Below are positions 1 to 8,609 of a stretch of 46,526 nucleotides of DNA, piece by piece. The notes under the pieces are model-generated. The model saw nothing but the letters and a program-made list of their open reading frames with translations, was not told the DNA's origin and ran no database searches. The stretch's first letter is position 1; each line of letters begins with the position of its first letter. A program made the position numbers and the translations under genes. Source of the stretch: Bacteroidota bacterium (GTDB lineage: Bacteria; Bacteroidota; Bacteroidia; JABEUT01); the NCBI GenBank assembly GCA_013285655.1, contig JABDHI010000016.1, positions 1 to 46,526 of the forward strand, read 5' to 3'.

Positions 1-62
1 CCTCATTATCCATATTTATTATTGATATGATAGCAGTTCAAATAACCAGTTTGTTTCTTTAA
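1..62 (+). CDS. C-terminal end of an upstream gene, probably an MlaE-type permease (partial)
   Basis: One frame is open from the left edge (first full codon at 3) to a TAA at 60-62. It encodes about 19 hydrophobic residues ending in ITSLFL. The stop lies 6 bases before the MlaF-like ATPase. In Mla/MCE operons the gene directly before the ATPase is usually the MlaE permease, whose C-terminus is a membrane helix, and the visible tail fits that. The identity rests on position and hydrophobicity only, because too little is visible for a family motif. Confidence 0.5.
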   Translation, partial: SLSIFIIDMIAVQITSLFL

Positions 63-68
63 ACACAA

Positions 69-797
69 ATGGAACCAGCTATAGTAACAATAGATAATCT
101 TAGGAAAGCATTTGGCAACAGGGAAATATTGAAAGGTATTAAACTATCAGTAGCTAAGGGAGAGAACCTTGTAATATTCGGAAAATCCGGCAGTGGTAAA
201 TCTGTACTTATAAAGTGCCTGGTCGGCTTAATAGAACCCGATGAAGGTACTATAATGCTATTTGATAGAAACATTGAAGGTTTAAACGAAGAAGAATTGA
301 ACGTGGTAAGAAAGAAGATAGGTTTCTTATTTCAAAGCGCCGCACTTTATGACTCTATGACAGTTAAAGAGAATCTTCAGTTCCCATTACGCGATCTAAA
401 AAAAACATCTGCTTCTGAAATTGATGTTTTAGTGAAAGAGGTGTTAAAGAATGTTGGGCTTGAAGATGCAATTGATAAAATGCCATCTGATCTGTCGGGC
501 GGCATGAGGAAGCGCATTGGCTTAGCGCGAACACTCATATTAAAACCGGAATTAATACTGTATGACGAACCCACTACCGGACTTGATCCCATAACATCAA
601 AAGAAATTAGTCACTTGATTTTGGACGTGCAAAAGAAATACAGTACCGGATCAATTATTATAACGCACGACGTGGAATGTGCGCGTATTACTGCAAACCG
701 TATGTTAGTTATAAAGGAAGGCACTGTGGCGGCTGAAGGAACTTTTATAGAATTATCAGAATCAAAAGATGAATGGGTAAGCTCATTCTTTAAATAA
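69..797 (+). CDS. mlaF: MlaF-like ABC transporter ATP-binding protein
   Basis: A 242-residue cytoplasmic ATPase with every ABC nucleotide-binding motif: Walker A GKSGSGKS (38-45), signature LSGGM (142-146) followed by RKRIGLAR, Walker B ELILYDEP (161-168) and the switch histidine in IITHD. The form LSGGMRKR with TTGLDP is typical of the MlaF/Ttg2A branch, which powers phospholipid movement between inner and outer membrane. The next gene, 6 bases downstream, encodes the MCE substrate-binding subunit, and the preceding tail fits the permease, so the three probably form one operon and one complex. No MlaC- or MlaB-like gene is visible here. Transport direction cannot be read from sequence. Confidence 0.9.
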   Translation: MEPAIVTIDNLRKAFGNREILKGIKLSVAKGENLVIFGKSGSGKSVLIKCLVGLIEPDEGTIMLFDRNIEGLNEEELNVVRKKIGFLFQSAALYDSMTVKENLQFPLRDLKKTSASEIDVLVKEVLKNVGLEDAIDKMPSDLSGGMRKRIGLARTLILKPELILYDEPTTGLDPITSKEISHLILDVQKKYSTGSIIITHDVECARITANRMLVIKEGTVAAEGTFIELSESKDEWVSSFFK

Positions 798-803
798 ATC
801 ATC

Positions 804-1496
804 ATGAAAAAATCATCAGGAAATAGAATAAGGCTTGGAGTATTAGTAACCATAAGTGCCCTTATATTTATAGTGGCCATTTATTTTATTGGCCAAAGAC
901 AACAATTATTTAGCGACACGTTTAAAATAAGCGGAGTATTTAGAGATATTAACGGCCTGCAAATAGGAAATAATGTTCGTTTCTCGGGCATTAACGTTGG
1001 AATTGTAGAAAACATACAACAAGTTACAGATACTACGGTGGAGGTTGATATGTTAGTGGAGGAAAAGGCACGGAAATTTATGAAGAAGAACGTTAAAGCA
1101 GTAATTGGATCTGATGGTTTGATGGGGAACAAGATCATATCAATTATACCAGGTACTCCGGATAAGCAAGAATTAGCACACAACGATTTTGTTGAGACGA
1201 CTACGCCAGTGAGTACAGATGATATTTTATTAAAACTAAAAACTACTACTGATAATGCAGCAAGTATTACAGGCAATTTAGCCATTATAGTACAAAATAT
1301 ACGCGACGGTAAGGGTACTATTGGAGAATTATTTATGGATAGTACCTTAGCATTAAATGTTCGGCAAGCTATGGTAAATATTAACCAGGGAGCAGGCGGA
1401 TTTAAACAAAACATGAATGCAGCTAGTCATAATTTCCTTTTAAAAGGTTATTTTAAAAAGAAGGAAAAAGAGGATGCTAAGAAAACTGAGAAATAG
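804..1496 (+). CDS. mlaD: MCE-domain lipid transport protein (MlaD-like)
   Basis: A 230-residue protein with one N-terminal membrane helix at about residues 10-28, followed by an MCE domain at about 35-115 (FRDINGLQIGNNVRFSGINV, then a predicted beta-rich stretch containing GSDGLMGNKIISI). In this family MCE domains form hexameric rings in the periplasm that bind lipid and sit on the MlaFE transporter. The C-terminal part has DDILLKLKTTTDNAASITGNL, a likely amphipathic helix, and a Lys/Glu-rich tail. It starts 6 bases after the ATPase gene, which supports co-transcription. The length is close to that of single-MCE Bacteroidota proteins. No clear terminator follows. Confidence 0.88.
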   Translation: MKKSSGNRIRLGVLVTISALIFIVAIYFIGQRQQLFSDTFKISGVFRDINGLQIGNNVRFSGINVGIVENIQQVTDTTVEVDMLVEEKARKFMKKNVKAVIGSDGLMGNKIISIIPGTPDKQELAHNDFVETTTPVSTDDILLKLKTTTDNAASITGNLAIIVQNIRDGKGTIGELFMDSTLALNVRQAMVNINQGAGGFKQNMNAASHNFLLKGYFKKKEKEDAKKTEK

Positions 1497-1533
1497 GAAT
1501 CAGTAATCTATACTAGATTAAGATCAGCAAAGT

Positions 1534-1770
1534 CTATAGAACAAGCCTTCCCAGTGCCGTTTTGTTATAATGATCTTCAGATACTGCAATTGTATCTATA
1601 ATAACCACCGCAACAGTATGCGGCGGCGGGTATTCCTTGCGGAAATGCTCGGTAATTTGCTTTTTTATAGTTATAGGACTATATACTTCCGATTCGATAA
1701 CATTCCCAGCCGTTCTTGTTTGTTGTTCCCCATTAATAGCAACTATGAATGTTGTAATTAAGTAATTCAT
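1534..1770 (-). CDS. hypothetical small protein
   Basis: A 78-residue frame starting at an ATG at 1770. I do not recognise the family. The sequence reads like a real protein, mixed alpha/beta with YSPITIKKQITEHFRKEYP and HTVAVVIIDTIAVSEDHY, and has no membrane helix or clear signal peptide. A perfect TATATTTG -7 element lies on the same strand at 1808-1815, about 31 bases before the start codon at the predicted start of transcription. It sits alone between the Mla operon and another minus-strand gene. The overlapping plus-strand frame (1570-1761) is rich in Arg, Cys and Asn and looks like a shadow. Confidence 0.5.
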   Translation of the reverse strand: MNYLITTFIVAINGEQQTRTAGNVIESEVYSPITIKKQITEHFRKEYPPPHTVAVVIIDTIAVSEDHYNKTALGRLVL

Positions 1771-1807
1771 GTAGTGTCCGCTTTTCTTATTCTGTTCTTC
1801 TATTCTA

Positions 1808-1815
1808 CAAATATA
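1808..1815 (-). promoter_or_regulatory. -7 promoter element TATATTTG
   Basis: A perfect match to the Bacteroidota TAnnTTTG element on the minus strand, about 38 bases before the small hypothetical gene at 1534-1770. No convincing -33 TTG is visible. Confidence 0.45.
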
Positions 1816-1903
1816 GTAAGCGCTTTTTTATTTGCTTCTATTTTATAACACAAATAAATAAACATTAAAACTCAAATTCTTCACATTCTAGCCTCCTAAA
1901 TAA

Positions 1904-1930
1904 AAAAGCCCTACAATATGCAGGGCTTTT
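1904..1930 (-). terminator. intrinsic terminator
   Basis: The arms AAAAGCCCT (1904-1912) and AGGGCTTTT (1922-1930) pair perfectly around a 9-base loop. On the minus strand a T-run follows (1902-1907), just past the stop of the small exported protein at 1950, so it most likely ends that transcript. The A/T-flanked stem could work in both directions. Confidence 0.85.
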
Positions 1931-1949
1931 CAAATAATATAATTATACA

Positions 1950-2213
1950 TTATTTATGGTCTTGCTCATAACGGTATCCAAGCGCTTCGTGAAGCGACTT
2001 GATAGCTGCTTTTGTATCAGCAATAGCTGCAGCCTTGTGGCCACCAAAATCATCCGGAGCTTTATCCATATACTCAACGGCATCTTTCATAGCATCGATT
2101 GCCTTTTCAATCCTAGGATGCTTTTTAGCTTCGCTCTTTTGGTAAGCTGTTGTAGCAAATACACCTGCTGCAAATGCAAGCAGTACACACATGGTAGTAA
2201 CAAGTTTTTTCAT
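1950..2213 (-). CDS. small exported helical protein with DFGGHKAAAI motif
   Basis: An 87-residue protein read from the ATG at 2213, which gives a normal signal peptide (MKKLVTTMCVLLAFAAGVFA). An in-frame ATG at 2270 lies upstream of the -7 element at 2242-2249, so it is unlikely to be used. The mature part is a helical hairpin, with one helix around KAIDAMKDAVEYMDKA, then DDFGGHKAAAI and a second helix TKAAIKSLHEAL. Small periplasmic proteins with an A-DFGGHR-A-T-AI-L pattern are common in bacteria; I know of no assigned function. Its own promoter and terminator make it a single-gene unit. Confidence 0.8.
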   Translation of the reverse strand: MKKLVTTMCVLLAFAAGVFATTAYQKSEAKKHPRIEKAIDAMKDAVEYMDKAPDDFGGHKAAAIADTKAAIKSLHEALGYRYEQDHK

Positions 2214-2241
2214 TGGGTTTTTATTTTTTATGGTTATCTCA

Positions 2242-2249
2242 CAAAAATA
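2242..2249 (-). promoter_or_regulatory. -7 promoter element TATTTTTG
   Basis: A TAnnTTTG match on the minus strand, 29 bases before the ATG at 2213. It supports that start over the longer frame. Confidence 0.5.
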
Positions 2250-2280
2250 AAAAAGAAAGAGAAATAACAAATAATCTTTA

Positions 2281-3057
2281 TTACTTATTAAAAGCTTTTA
2301 ATCTGAGTTGGGTAATTACTCTTTTGGTTGAAAGCGGGAAGTCGCCGTCCATCATCCAATTATAATACGATGGTTCACTTTTAAAAATATCAAGTACAGG
2401 CTTGCCCTTATGTTTCCCGAAGTTAAAGACCTCTATGCCTTTCTTATCCCGAACTATGCGACCTGCAAGGTCAACATTATCATTCATAGATGAGAATGTG
2501 TGCAGAAAATTAACATTAGGTTGCAGGCTTTCATATTTTTGAAGTTGTGCCATCAACACATCAAACGTAGCCCTAACATCGGCTTCGGCGCTATGGGCAT
2601 TCACAATTTCTTTATTACAGTAAAAACGGTAGGCAGCAGATAGTGTACGTTGTTCCATTTTATGAAAAATGTTCTGCACATCTACACACTTCCGGTTTTG
2701 CATTTCGAAATCAAGTTCTACTCTTAAAAATTCTTCAACTAAAAGCGGAATATCAAACTTGTTGGAATTGTACCCAGCCAAATCACAAGGGTCAATTATT
2801 TGAAACAGCTTAGGCGCCATTTCCTTAAAAGTAGGGCACTCCTTTATATCCTTATCGTATATACCATGTATTGCAGATGATTCAGCGGGTATGGGAATGG
2901 TTGGGTTTATACGATAGGTATACACCTCTTCATTACCATCAGGTAATAACTTCAAAATGCTTATTTCAACAATTCTATCGGAACCGATGTTTACACCAGT
3001 AGTTTCAAGATCAATGAACGCGATTGGCCGGTTGAGGCTTAGGTTTGTTTTTGTCAT
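2281..3057 (-). CDS. DnaQ-like 3'-5' exonuclease (DEDDh) with C-terminal GKHKGK domain
   Basis: A 258-residue protein. ExoI motif IAFIDLETTG (13-22) supplies the first Asp/Glu pair, ExoII is in LAGYNSNKFDIPLL and ExoIII is HSAEADVRAT, the DEDDh form. This family removes 3' nucleotides from DNA, as in the Pol III epsilon subunit or RNase T. After the nuclease fold, a C-terminal module from about residue 205 contains FGKHKGKPVLDI and YYNWMMDGDFPLS; this arrangement is common in Bacteroidota exonucleases. The start overlaps the end of the upstream TPR-PD40 gene by 47 bases, so translation may be coupled. No polymerase domain is attached. Confidence 0.9.
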   Translation of the reverse strand: MTKTNLSLNRPIAFIDLETTGVNIGSDRIVEISILKLLPDGNEEVYTYRINPTIPIPAESSAIHGIYDKDIKECPTFKEMAPKLFQIIDPCDLAGYNSNKFDIPLLVEEFLRVELDFEMQNRKCVDVQNIFHKMEQRTLSAAYRFYCNKEIVNAHSAEADVRATFDVLMAQLQKYESLQPNVNFLHTFSSMNDNVDLAGRIVRDKKGIEVFNFGKHKGKPVLDIFKSEPSYYNWMMDGDFPLSTKRVITQLRLKAFNK

Positions 3058-4663
3058 TAGTAGGTGTAGGTGTTGGCACTGGTTGCTGCGGCTGGCCTAT
3101 CAGCGAATAATCTTTAACTGTTTCGGGCTGAAACGAGCTAAGATCCATTATTATTAATTTATCGGTAAATGTTGGTAGTCCGGGGCTTTCTATTTTCAAA
3201 TCGTAAATACCCGGTACAAGCGCCATTACATAATGCCCATTTTTGGTTGGTTTAAAAGTAAGAGGGTCTACACTTTTATTTTTAGTATCAGTAGCGGTAA
3301 TGGTCGCAATAACCGGTTTCGTTGAATCTCCTGTAATAATCTTTCCCCTTACAATTGCATAGCGTTGGTTATCGTGAAAAATAATCCGGTACAGATCAAA
3401 ATCACCAAATCCATCAGGGTGAACTCTTGATATATAAGCAACATGATGATTAGATGTAAATGAAATACACCTGTCATCGCCAGAAGTATTAACAGGGAAC
3501 CCAAGGTTTTGTGGTGCTGTCCAGTTATTGCTATCAGGGCTTATCCAATGGCTTTTAAAAAGATCAAAATCACCCATAGTGCTGTGACCTTGCGAAGAAA
3601 AATAAAGTGTTGTACCGTCTACATCAAGCCAAGGAAAATCTTCTTTATATGGCGAATTAACTTTGTCGCCCAGGTTTTGTGGCGTTGCCCATTCTCCACT
3701 AGGTAGTTTTTTAGTCATATAAATATCGGTTTCGCCATACCCTCCTGGCCTTAAGCTGGCAAAAAATAATTGGTTCCCATCTGGCGATAGACTTCCTGAA
3801 CTTTCAAAGCCACTATTAATAACATCATTATATCTTATAGGTTTTGAAAATGTATTACCCTTTCTTTCGCTGTAATAAATATCGCCTAACTCATCAATGT
3901 GATCGAGGTATATTACCAATTCATTGGCAGTTGGGTTAAGTCCCACAGCTTCTTCATCATCAGGCGTATTAATTTGCGTACCTATTGATTTGGGTTTTTG
4001 CCAAACTCCGTTTACGGCATGAGATATGTAAATATCGGATGAATAATAGCCATCTACCTCAGGTTCCTGTGATGGGCCACCCGGACGACGCGTAGTAAAT
4101 ATTAGAATAGATTCGTCAGAACTAACAAAGGGATAATAGTCGGGGTATGGTGTATTTATAACCTTACCCAAGTTTTCGAAGGAAACGTTTACCGGATATT
4201 TACTTAACTGTATACCGCTATTACATTCTTCAATTTGCTTATCGGCTTTAACTTTTTCAGCAGCGTTACCGTGTTCTTTAAATTTATTGAGCGCCCAAAT
4301 TGCACTCGTAAATTTATTAGCATAATGATATGCTCTACCCAGCTCATACCAAACTTCATAATCGAATTTAGGCTGTTTGGTTATCCATTCAAAGTACTCC
4401 ACAGCCATTGCCTTATCAACATTACTATTCAGGTAACACATACCTAACTTGTAATGATATTCTACATTATTAGGCTCACTTCTTATTAGATCTTTAAAGC
4501 CTTTCATAGCAGCCAGATAATTACCATCTTTATAATAGCCACCGGCCTCGCGTGGGTCAATAAATTTTTGTGCAACACTGGTTACGGGCATTACAGAGAA
4601 CAAGCTAATGCAAATAGCTACAGTTAACTTAAAAATTACTTGTATTGGGGTTTTCGGGCTCAT
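3011..4663 (-). CDS. exported TPR-PD40 propeller protein without OmpA domain
   Basis: Read from the ATG at 4663 it has 550 residues and a signal peptide ending near VTSVAQ; an in-frame ATG at 4708 would add 15 residues. The mature protein has TPR-like helical repeats (about residues 25-135), then PD40/WD40-like blades (YYPFVSSDESILIFTTRRPGG, LSPDGNQLFFASLRPGG, LYFSSQGHSTMGDFDLF), a carboxypeptidase-regulatory-like beta domain near 435-510, and a Pro/Lys-rich tail (PVPTPTPTNDKNKPKPQP). This is the order in PorE-type type IX secretion proteins, but the C-terminal OmpA peptidoglycan-binding domain is missing. The gene at 4798-6408 is a paralogue. Function unknown; periplasmic or surface scaffold is inferred. 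Confidence 0.85.
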   Translation of the reverse strand: MSPKTPIQVIFKLTVAICISLFSVMPVTSVAQKFIDPREAGGYYKDGNYLAAMKGFKDLIRSEPNNVEYHYKLGMCYLNSNVDKAMAVEYFEWITKQPKFDYEVWYELGRAYHYANKFTSAIWALNKFKEHGNAAEKVKADKQIEECNSGIQLSKYPVNVSFENLGKVINTPYPDYYPFVSSDESILIFTTRRPGGPSQEPEVDGYYSSDIYISHAVNGVWQKPKSIGTQINTPDDEEAVGLNPTANELVIYLDHIDELGDIYYSERKGNTFSKPIRYNDVINSGFESSGSLSPDGNQLFFASLRPGGYGETDIYMTKKLPSGEWATPQNLGDKVNSPYKEDFPWLDVDGTTLYFSSQGHSTMGDFDLFKSHWISPDSNNWTAPQNLGFPVNTSGDDRCISFTSNHHVAYISRVHPDGFGDFDLYRIIFHDNQRYAIVRGKIITGDSTKPVIATITATDTKNKSVDPLTFKPTKNGHYVMALVPGIYDLKIESPGLPTFTDKLIIMDLSSFQPETVKDYSLIGQPQQPVPTPTPTNDKNKPKPQPANRVH

Positions 4664-4797
4664 TAAATTACTTACAGTGGTCTTAAAACATTTTCGGCCA
4701 TAATACATATAACAAATTCATTTACAGAACAATACGCTTTTATATAGTTCAATAAAAATACTAATTTAATAAATATTGTCGCCTTGCTCCTTTTTTC

Positions 4798-6408
4798 TTA
4801 CTTATTTAAATCAGTGGCCGTAGCCTTCATAGTTAAAGGAGACAATGTAAGGGCTTTGCGTATTTCTTTATATCCCGCGTCAGATGGCACTTCTATCACT
4901 TCAGTATAAAATTCTTTCCCATCATTTTGATACGATAATGTATAACTTTTGCCCGGCGGAACTATTATGGTATAATCTCCTGTGCTTTTTACCGGTTTAA
5001 AATCACCAACATTTTCTCCACTAGCATTATCAGTAGCAACTATATGAACCCCGTCTGGCATATTCCCGCCTTCTGATATTTGTATTTGACCTTTAATAAC
5101 AGTTAATGGCTTCTCGCCCGATGTTGGCATAAATATTTCGTATACATCTACACCACCATTACCTGAAGGTCTGTCAGATGAATAATAAGCATGCTTACCA
5201 TCGGTATTTAAGCTAAAATGTGTTTCGTTATCGGGTGAGTTAATAGGATAACCTAAATTAAATGGCTCTACCCATTTGCCATCATCAAGCAATTGGGTAA
5301 AAAAGACATCATATCCACCAAGGCCAGTATGTCCTTCCGAACTAAAAAAGAATGTCTTGCCATCAACATGCATAAATGGGGTTTCTTCGTTATAAGGCGT
5401 ATTTATAGTACTACCTAGATTGACTGCAAGACTCCATTTTCCGTTAGGCAATTTCACGCAACGCCAAATATCTTTTCCGCCAAAACCACCCGGCCTGTTG
5501 CTGACAAAATATAATGTATTACCATCAGGCGAAACACACACATTAGTAGCAGTTTCTGGGTTATTTATGTCTCCGCCCGGATCTTGCGGTACATCCCAAT
5601 TACTCTCTCCGGGAAAACTTGTAAGCACTAAATTGGTTTTACCATTATTGCCATTTACAAAAATCTGCTGTCCATCCGGAGTAATGAATGAACTAGAATT
5701 ATCAATCATCCCATTAAGTGTTTTATCAAGAAGGTGTGCTGTTGACCAGGTTGTATCACTCTTACGAGTACTTATATAAATATAAGAATGGCCGTCGGAA
5801 TTATTGCTCATAGGCCTATCAGATGTAAAAATAACCGAAGCTTCATCGGCGGCTACTAAAGGATTCCAATCATTATAAGTACTGTTAACACTATCTCCTA
5901 AATTAAATAACCGTGCGCCGTTAGGGGCCATAATAAACATACGGGCATTATCGCATTGTTCAATATGATGATCAACTTCGGCAAGCGAATCTTTATTTAC
6001 AACGAAGGACCTGAATGTTTTAAAACTATTAATAGCCTCGCCAAACTTATTAGCCGAATTATAGGCAATACCCAGATAATAGTATGTGTTTCTTGGGGCT
6101 GACGTTTGTTGAGCGTTATTTGCATTATAAGACGGAGTAATATTCTTCAAGGCCCTTTCTAAATATGGTACTGCCTGGTCTTTTTTGCCTGCAATGCCTA
6201 TATAACAAATGCCAATTTTATAATTGATGTTAGCGCTTGAAGAGTCTGACTTACAGGCACTTAAAAAGAAAGGCAAGGCCTTGGCATATTTCTTTTCAGC
6301 CAAGAGGGTATTCCCACTGGAAAAATCTTTGCTATAGCTCCCCTTATCCTGGGCTTTTAACCCACCGTGCATTAACATGCAGAGAAACAGTAAATATATA
6401 TACCGCAT
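4798..6408 (-). CDS. exported TPR-PD40 propeller protein, paralogue
   Basis: A 536-residue protein from the ATG at 6408, which gives a tight signal peptide (MRYIYLLFLCMLMHGGLKAQ); an in-frame ATG at 6438 would put 10 extra residues in front. Domain order matches its neighbour: TPR-like repeats (about 25-160), PD40 blades (PLVAADEASVIFTSDRP, VSPDGNTLYFVSNRPGG, YDVFFTQ) and a C-terminal beta domain ending near TLSPLTMKATATDLNK. No OmpA domain. It lies 134 bases upstream of the paralogue, and a tandem duplication is the simplest explanation. Role in envelope assembly or type IX secretion is inferred from architecture only. Confidence 0.85.
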   Translation of the reverse strand: MRYIYLLFLCMLMHGGLKAQDKGSYSKDFSSGNTLLAEKKYAKALPFFLSACKSDSSSANINYKIGICYIGIAGKKDQAVPYLERALKNITPSYNANNAQQTSAPRNTYYYLGIAYNSANKFGEAINSFKTFRSFVVNKDSLAEVDHHIEQCDNARMFIMAPNGARLFNLGDSVNSTYNDWNPLVAADEASVIFTSDRPMSNNSDGHSYIYISTRKSDTTWSTAHLLDKTLNGMIDNSSSFITPDGQQIFVNGNNGKTNLVLTSFPGESNWDVPQDPGGDINNPETATNVCVSPDGNTLYFVSNRPGGFGGKDIWRCVKLPNGKWSLAVNLGSTINTPYNEETPFMHVDGKTFFFSSEGHTGLGGYDVFFTQLLDDGKWVEPFNLGYPINSPDNETHFSLNTDGKHAYYSSDRPSGNGGVDVYEIFMPTSGEKPLTVIKGQIQISEGGNMPDGVHIVATDNASGENVGDFKPVKSTGDYTIIVPPGKSYTLSYQNDGKEFYTEVIEVPSDAGYKEIRKALTLSPLTMKATATDLNK

Positions 6409-6415
6409 ACTACTA

Positions 6416-6423
6416 CAAATGTA
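6416..6423 (-). promoter_or_regulatory. -7 promoter element TACATTTG
   Basis: A TAnnTTTG match on the minus strand, 7 bases before the ATG at 6408. If used, transcription would start about at the start codon, giving a nearly leaderless message. Confidence 0.35.
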
Positions 6424-6519
6424 CGGTTTTGGGCGCAAAAAAGGCAGGTATAGGTTAAAACTTATTTTAAATGGCTCAAAAGGCTATTGTTACGGCAATA
6501 TAACATATCGCAAAAATGT

Positions 6520-6527
6520 TATTTTTG
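6520..6527 (+). promoter_or_regulatory. -7 promoter element TATTTTTG
   Basis: A TAnnTTTG match 35 bases before the parvulin gene at 6563, in the divergent gap. No clear -33 TTG at the expected distance. Confidence 0.5.
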
Positions 6528-6562
6528 CTCCTCTTTAAAATAAGACTTAACAACCAACTTCT

Positions 6563-8524
6563 ATGAAAAAGCATCTTTCTGTTATTTACAGCACACTTTT
6601 TATGTTTACCACTGTGTGCCTTAATGCCCAGGGACATGACCCACAAATATTAATGACTGTAGGTAACCAACCGGTAACGCTACAGGAATTCAGGTCGATG
6701 TATTACAAGAACCTGTCTAAAGACTCTATAAAGAGCAAAAAGGCGCTGGATAACTACCTCGCTCTTTTTACTGAATTCCGCTTAAAGGTAAACGCGGCAA
6801 TGGATGCTCGCTTGGATACTACCCCTTCATTTAAACAAGAAATGAACGAATACAGGCAAAAACTTGCTGAGCCTTATATGCGCGACCAGACCGTTGAAGA
6901 CCAGTTGGTAAAAGAAGCCTTCGACAGGATGCAGACTGATATTAAAACAAGCCACATACTTATAAAAGTTGCTCCAGATGCAGCTCCTGCCGATACATTG
7001 GCAGCTTATAACAAGATAGTTAAGATACGTGAAGACATTTTGAAAAAGCAGATAACTTTCGAAGATGCTGCCAAAAAGAATTCACAAGATGATCGTTCTG
7101 CCCAACATGGTGGAGATATTGGCTACATTACTTCTTTAGAAACCTACTACCCATTCGAAAACGCTCTGTATAACACTAAAGTGGGTGAAGTTTCAATGCC
7201 GGTTCGTACACCATTTGGCTATCACTTGATTAAAGTAATTGATAGAAAGCCTGATGCCGGAGAAGTTTATGTAGCTCATATTATGCTTCGTACTCCTCAA
7301 AAAATGACTGCAACAGATTCATTAAATATTAAAGCAAAGATCGACTCTATTTATGGCCTTATTAAAAAGGGACAAGACTTTAGCGATCTTGCAAAAAAAT
7401 TCTCACAAGATCCATCATCTGCTAAAAAAGGCGGAACTCTTTTCTGGTTTGGCGTAGGCCGTATGCCAATGCCTTTTGAACAAGCATCATTTGGTCTTCA
7501 AAACAACGGCGATATCTCTGCTCCTGTTCGCACCCCATACGGATGGCACATTATTAAGCTTCTAGGCAAAAAAGGACCTGCTACCTTCAACGACTCTGTG
7601 AAAGAGGCGTTGTCGGCTAAAGTATTAAAGGACAGCCGATCGGAGCTGGCTGTTGATGCATTGGTAAAGGAAGTAAAGCAGAAGTATGAATTTAAAGAAG
7701 ATGTTAAGGCTAAAGATGAATTCTATAAAGTTGTTGATGAATCTTTCTACAGCAATAAATGGACCGTTGATAAAGCAAAAGACCTTAACAAAACCCTTTT
7801 CACTATTGGTGGTGTTACTGTTACCCAGCAAGATTTTGCCCTGTTCTTATCACATAACCAACTTACCGGTACCGATAAAGGTGGCGAGTATGCTGTTAAT
7901 AAAGTTTATCCAAAGTTTGTTAAAGAACAAGTGCTGAAGTTTAAAAACAGCAAGCTAGAAATGGAATATGAACCATTTGCTGAGATGCTTTCTGAATACA
8001 GGGACGGAATATTGCTATTCGATATTACCGACAAAATGGTTTGGACAAAAGCCCTTAAGGATACTACCGGCTTAAAGGCTTACCACGAAGCCCATAAGAA
8101 CGATTATATGTATGGCGAGCGTGCAGAGGCTACCATATTTACCTGTGCAGATGAAAAAGTAGCCAAAGAAGCAAAGAAGCTTATAAAAGAAGGCAAATCT
8201 GACAAAGATGTGTTGGCAGTATTAAATGAAAAAGATAAAGATGCTGCCAGCTACCAAAGCAACAATTACGAGAAGAAAGAAAATGCGATGGTAGATGCTA
8301 ATTGGAAAAAAGGCATATCTGATAATCAACCCGTAAATGGCAAGGTTGTGTTTGTGAATGTAAAGCAAATATTGCCTCCTGGCCCCAAGAAACTTGATGA
8401 CGTAAGGGGTATGGTTACTACCGACTACCAGAACTATTTAATGGCCCAATGGCTTACCGAATTAAAGGCAAAATACCCTGTAACTGTTAACCAGCAGGCT
8501 TTGTCACAGGTAATGCCTCAATAA
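6563..8524 (+). CDS. periplasmic peptidyl-prolyl isomerase with two parvulin domains (PpiC/SurA type)
   Basis: A 653-residue protein with a signal peptide (MKKHLSVIYSTLFMFTTVCLNAQ). A SurA-like helical N-terminal region (about 30-125) is followed by two parvulin domains: one at about 127-229 (IKTSHILIKV, GGDIGYIT, PFGYHLIKVIDRKP) and one at about 236-343 (VAHIMLR, FGVGRMPMPFEQASF, PYGWHIIKLLGKK). A helical C-terminal part follows. Such proteins catalyse cis/trans prolyl isomerisation and chaperone outer-membrane proteins in the periplasm. The gene has its own -7 element and a strong terminator, so it is probably a single-gene unit. The second half resembles neither domain closely and has no assigned role. 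Confidence 0.9.
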   Translation: MKKHLSVIYSTLFMFTTVCLNAQGHDPQILMTVGNQPVTLQEFRSMYYKNLSKDSIKSKKALDNYLALFTEFRLKVNAAMDARLDTTPSFKQEMNEYRQKLAEPYMRDQTVEDQLVKEAFDRMQTDIKTSHILIKVAPDAAPADTLAAYNKIVKIREDILKKQITFEDAAKKNSQDDRSAQHGGDIGYITSLETYYPFENALYNTKVGEVSMPVRTPFGYHLIKVIDRKPDAGEVYVAHIMLRTPQKMTATDSLNIKAKIDSIYGLIKKGQDFSDLAKKFSQDPSSAKKGGTLFWFGVGRMPMPFEQASFGLQNNGDISAPVRTPYGWHIIKLLGKKGPATFNDSVKEALSAKVLKDSRSELAVDALVKEVKQKYEFKEDVKAKDEFYKVVDESFYSNKWTVDKAKDLNKTLFTIGGVTVTQQDFALFLSHNQLTGTDKGGEYAVNKVYPKFVKEQVLKFKNSKLEMEYEPFAEMLSEYRDGILLFDITDKMVWTKALKDTTGLKAYHEAHKNDYMYGERAEATIFTCADEKVAKEAKKLIKEGKSDKDVLAVLNEKDKDAASYQSNNYEKKENAMVDANWKKGISDNQPVNGKVVFVNVKQILPPGPKKLDDVRGMVTTDYQNYLMAQWLTELKAKYPVTVNQQALSQVMPQ

Positions 8525-8545
8525 ACCTTATTTTCTCTTATTTAG

Positions 8546-8584
8546 GCGTCCCCATAAAATATTTTATGGGGATGCTTTTTTTTT
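8546..8584 (+). terminator. intrinsic terminator
   Basis: A 14-base stem (8546-8559 with 8562-8575, one G-T wobble) is followed by a run of nine T residues (8576-8584). It lies 22 bases after the parvulin stop and abuts the next promoter element at 8584. Confidence 0.9.
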
Positions 8585-8591
8585 ATATTTG
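8584..8591 (+). promoter_or_regulatory. -7 promoter element TATATTTG
   Basis: A TAnnTTTG match 18 bases before the transporter ATG at 8610. Its first base is the last T of the preceding terminator, a very compact terminator-promoter junction. Confidence 0.5.
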
Positions 8592-8609
8592 TCTCGGAGA
8601 AGCTAGCCT

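Noticed and set aside
881-1414. Long minus-strand frame (177 residues) inside mlaD
   Set aside because: It lies antisense inside a clear MCE gene, has no promoter and reads as a shadow with Ser/Ile/Leu-rich composition.
2214-2270. Longer start for the small exported protein (ATG at 2270)
   Set aside because: It would precede the -7 element at 2242-2249 and put 19 extra residues before a normal signal peptide.
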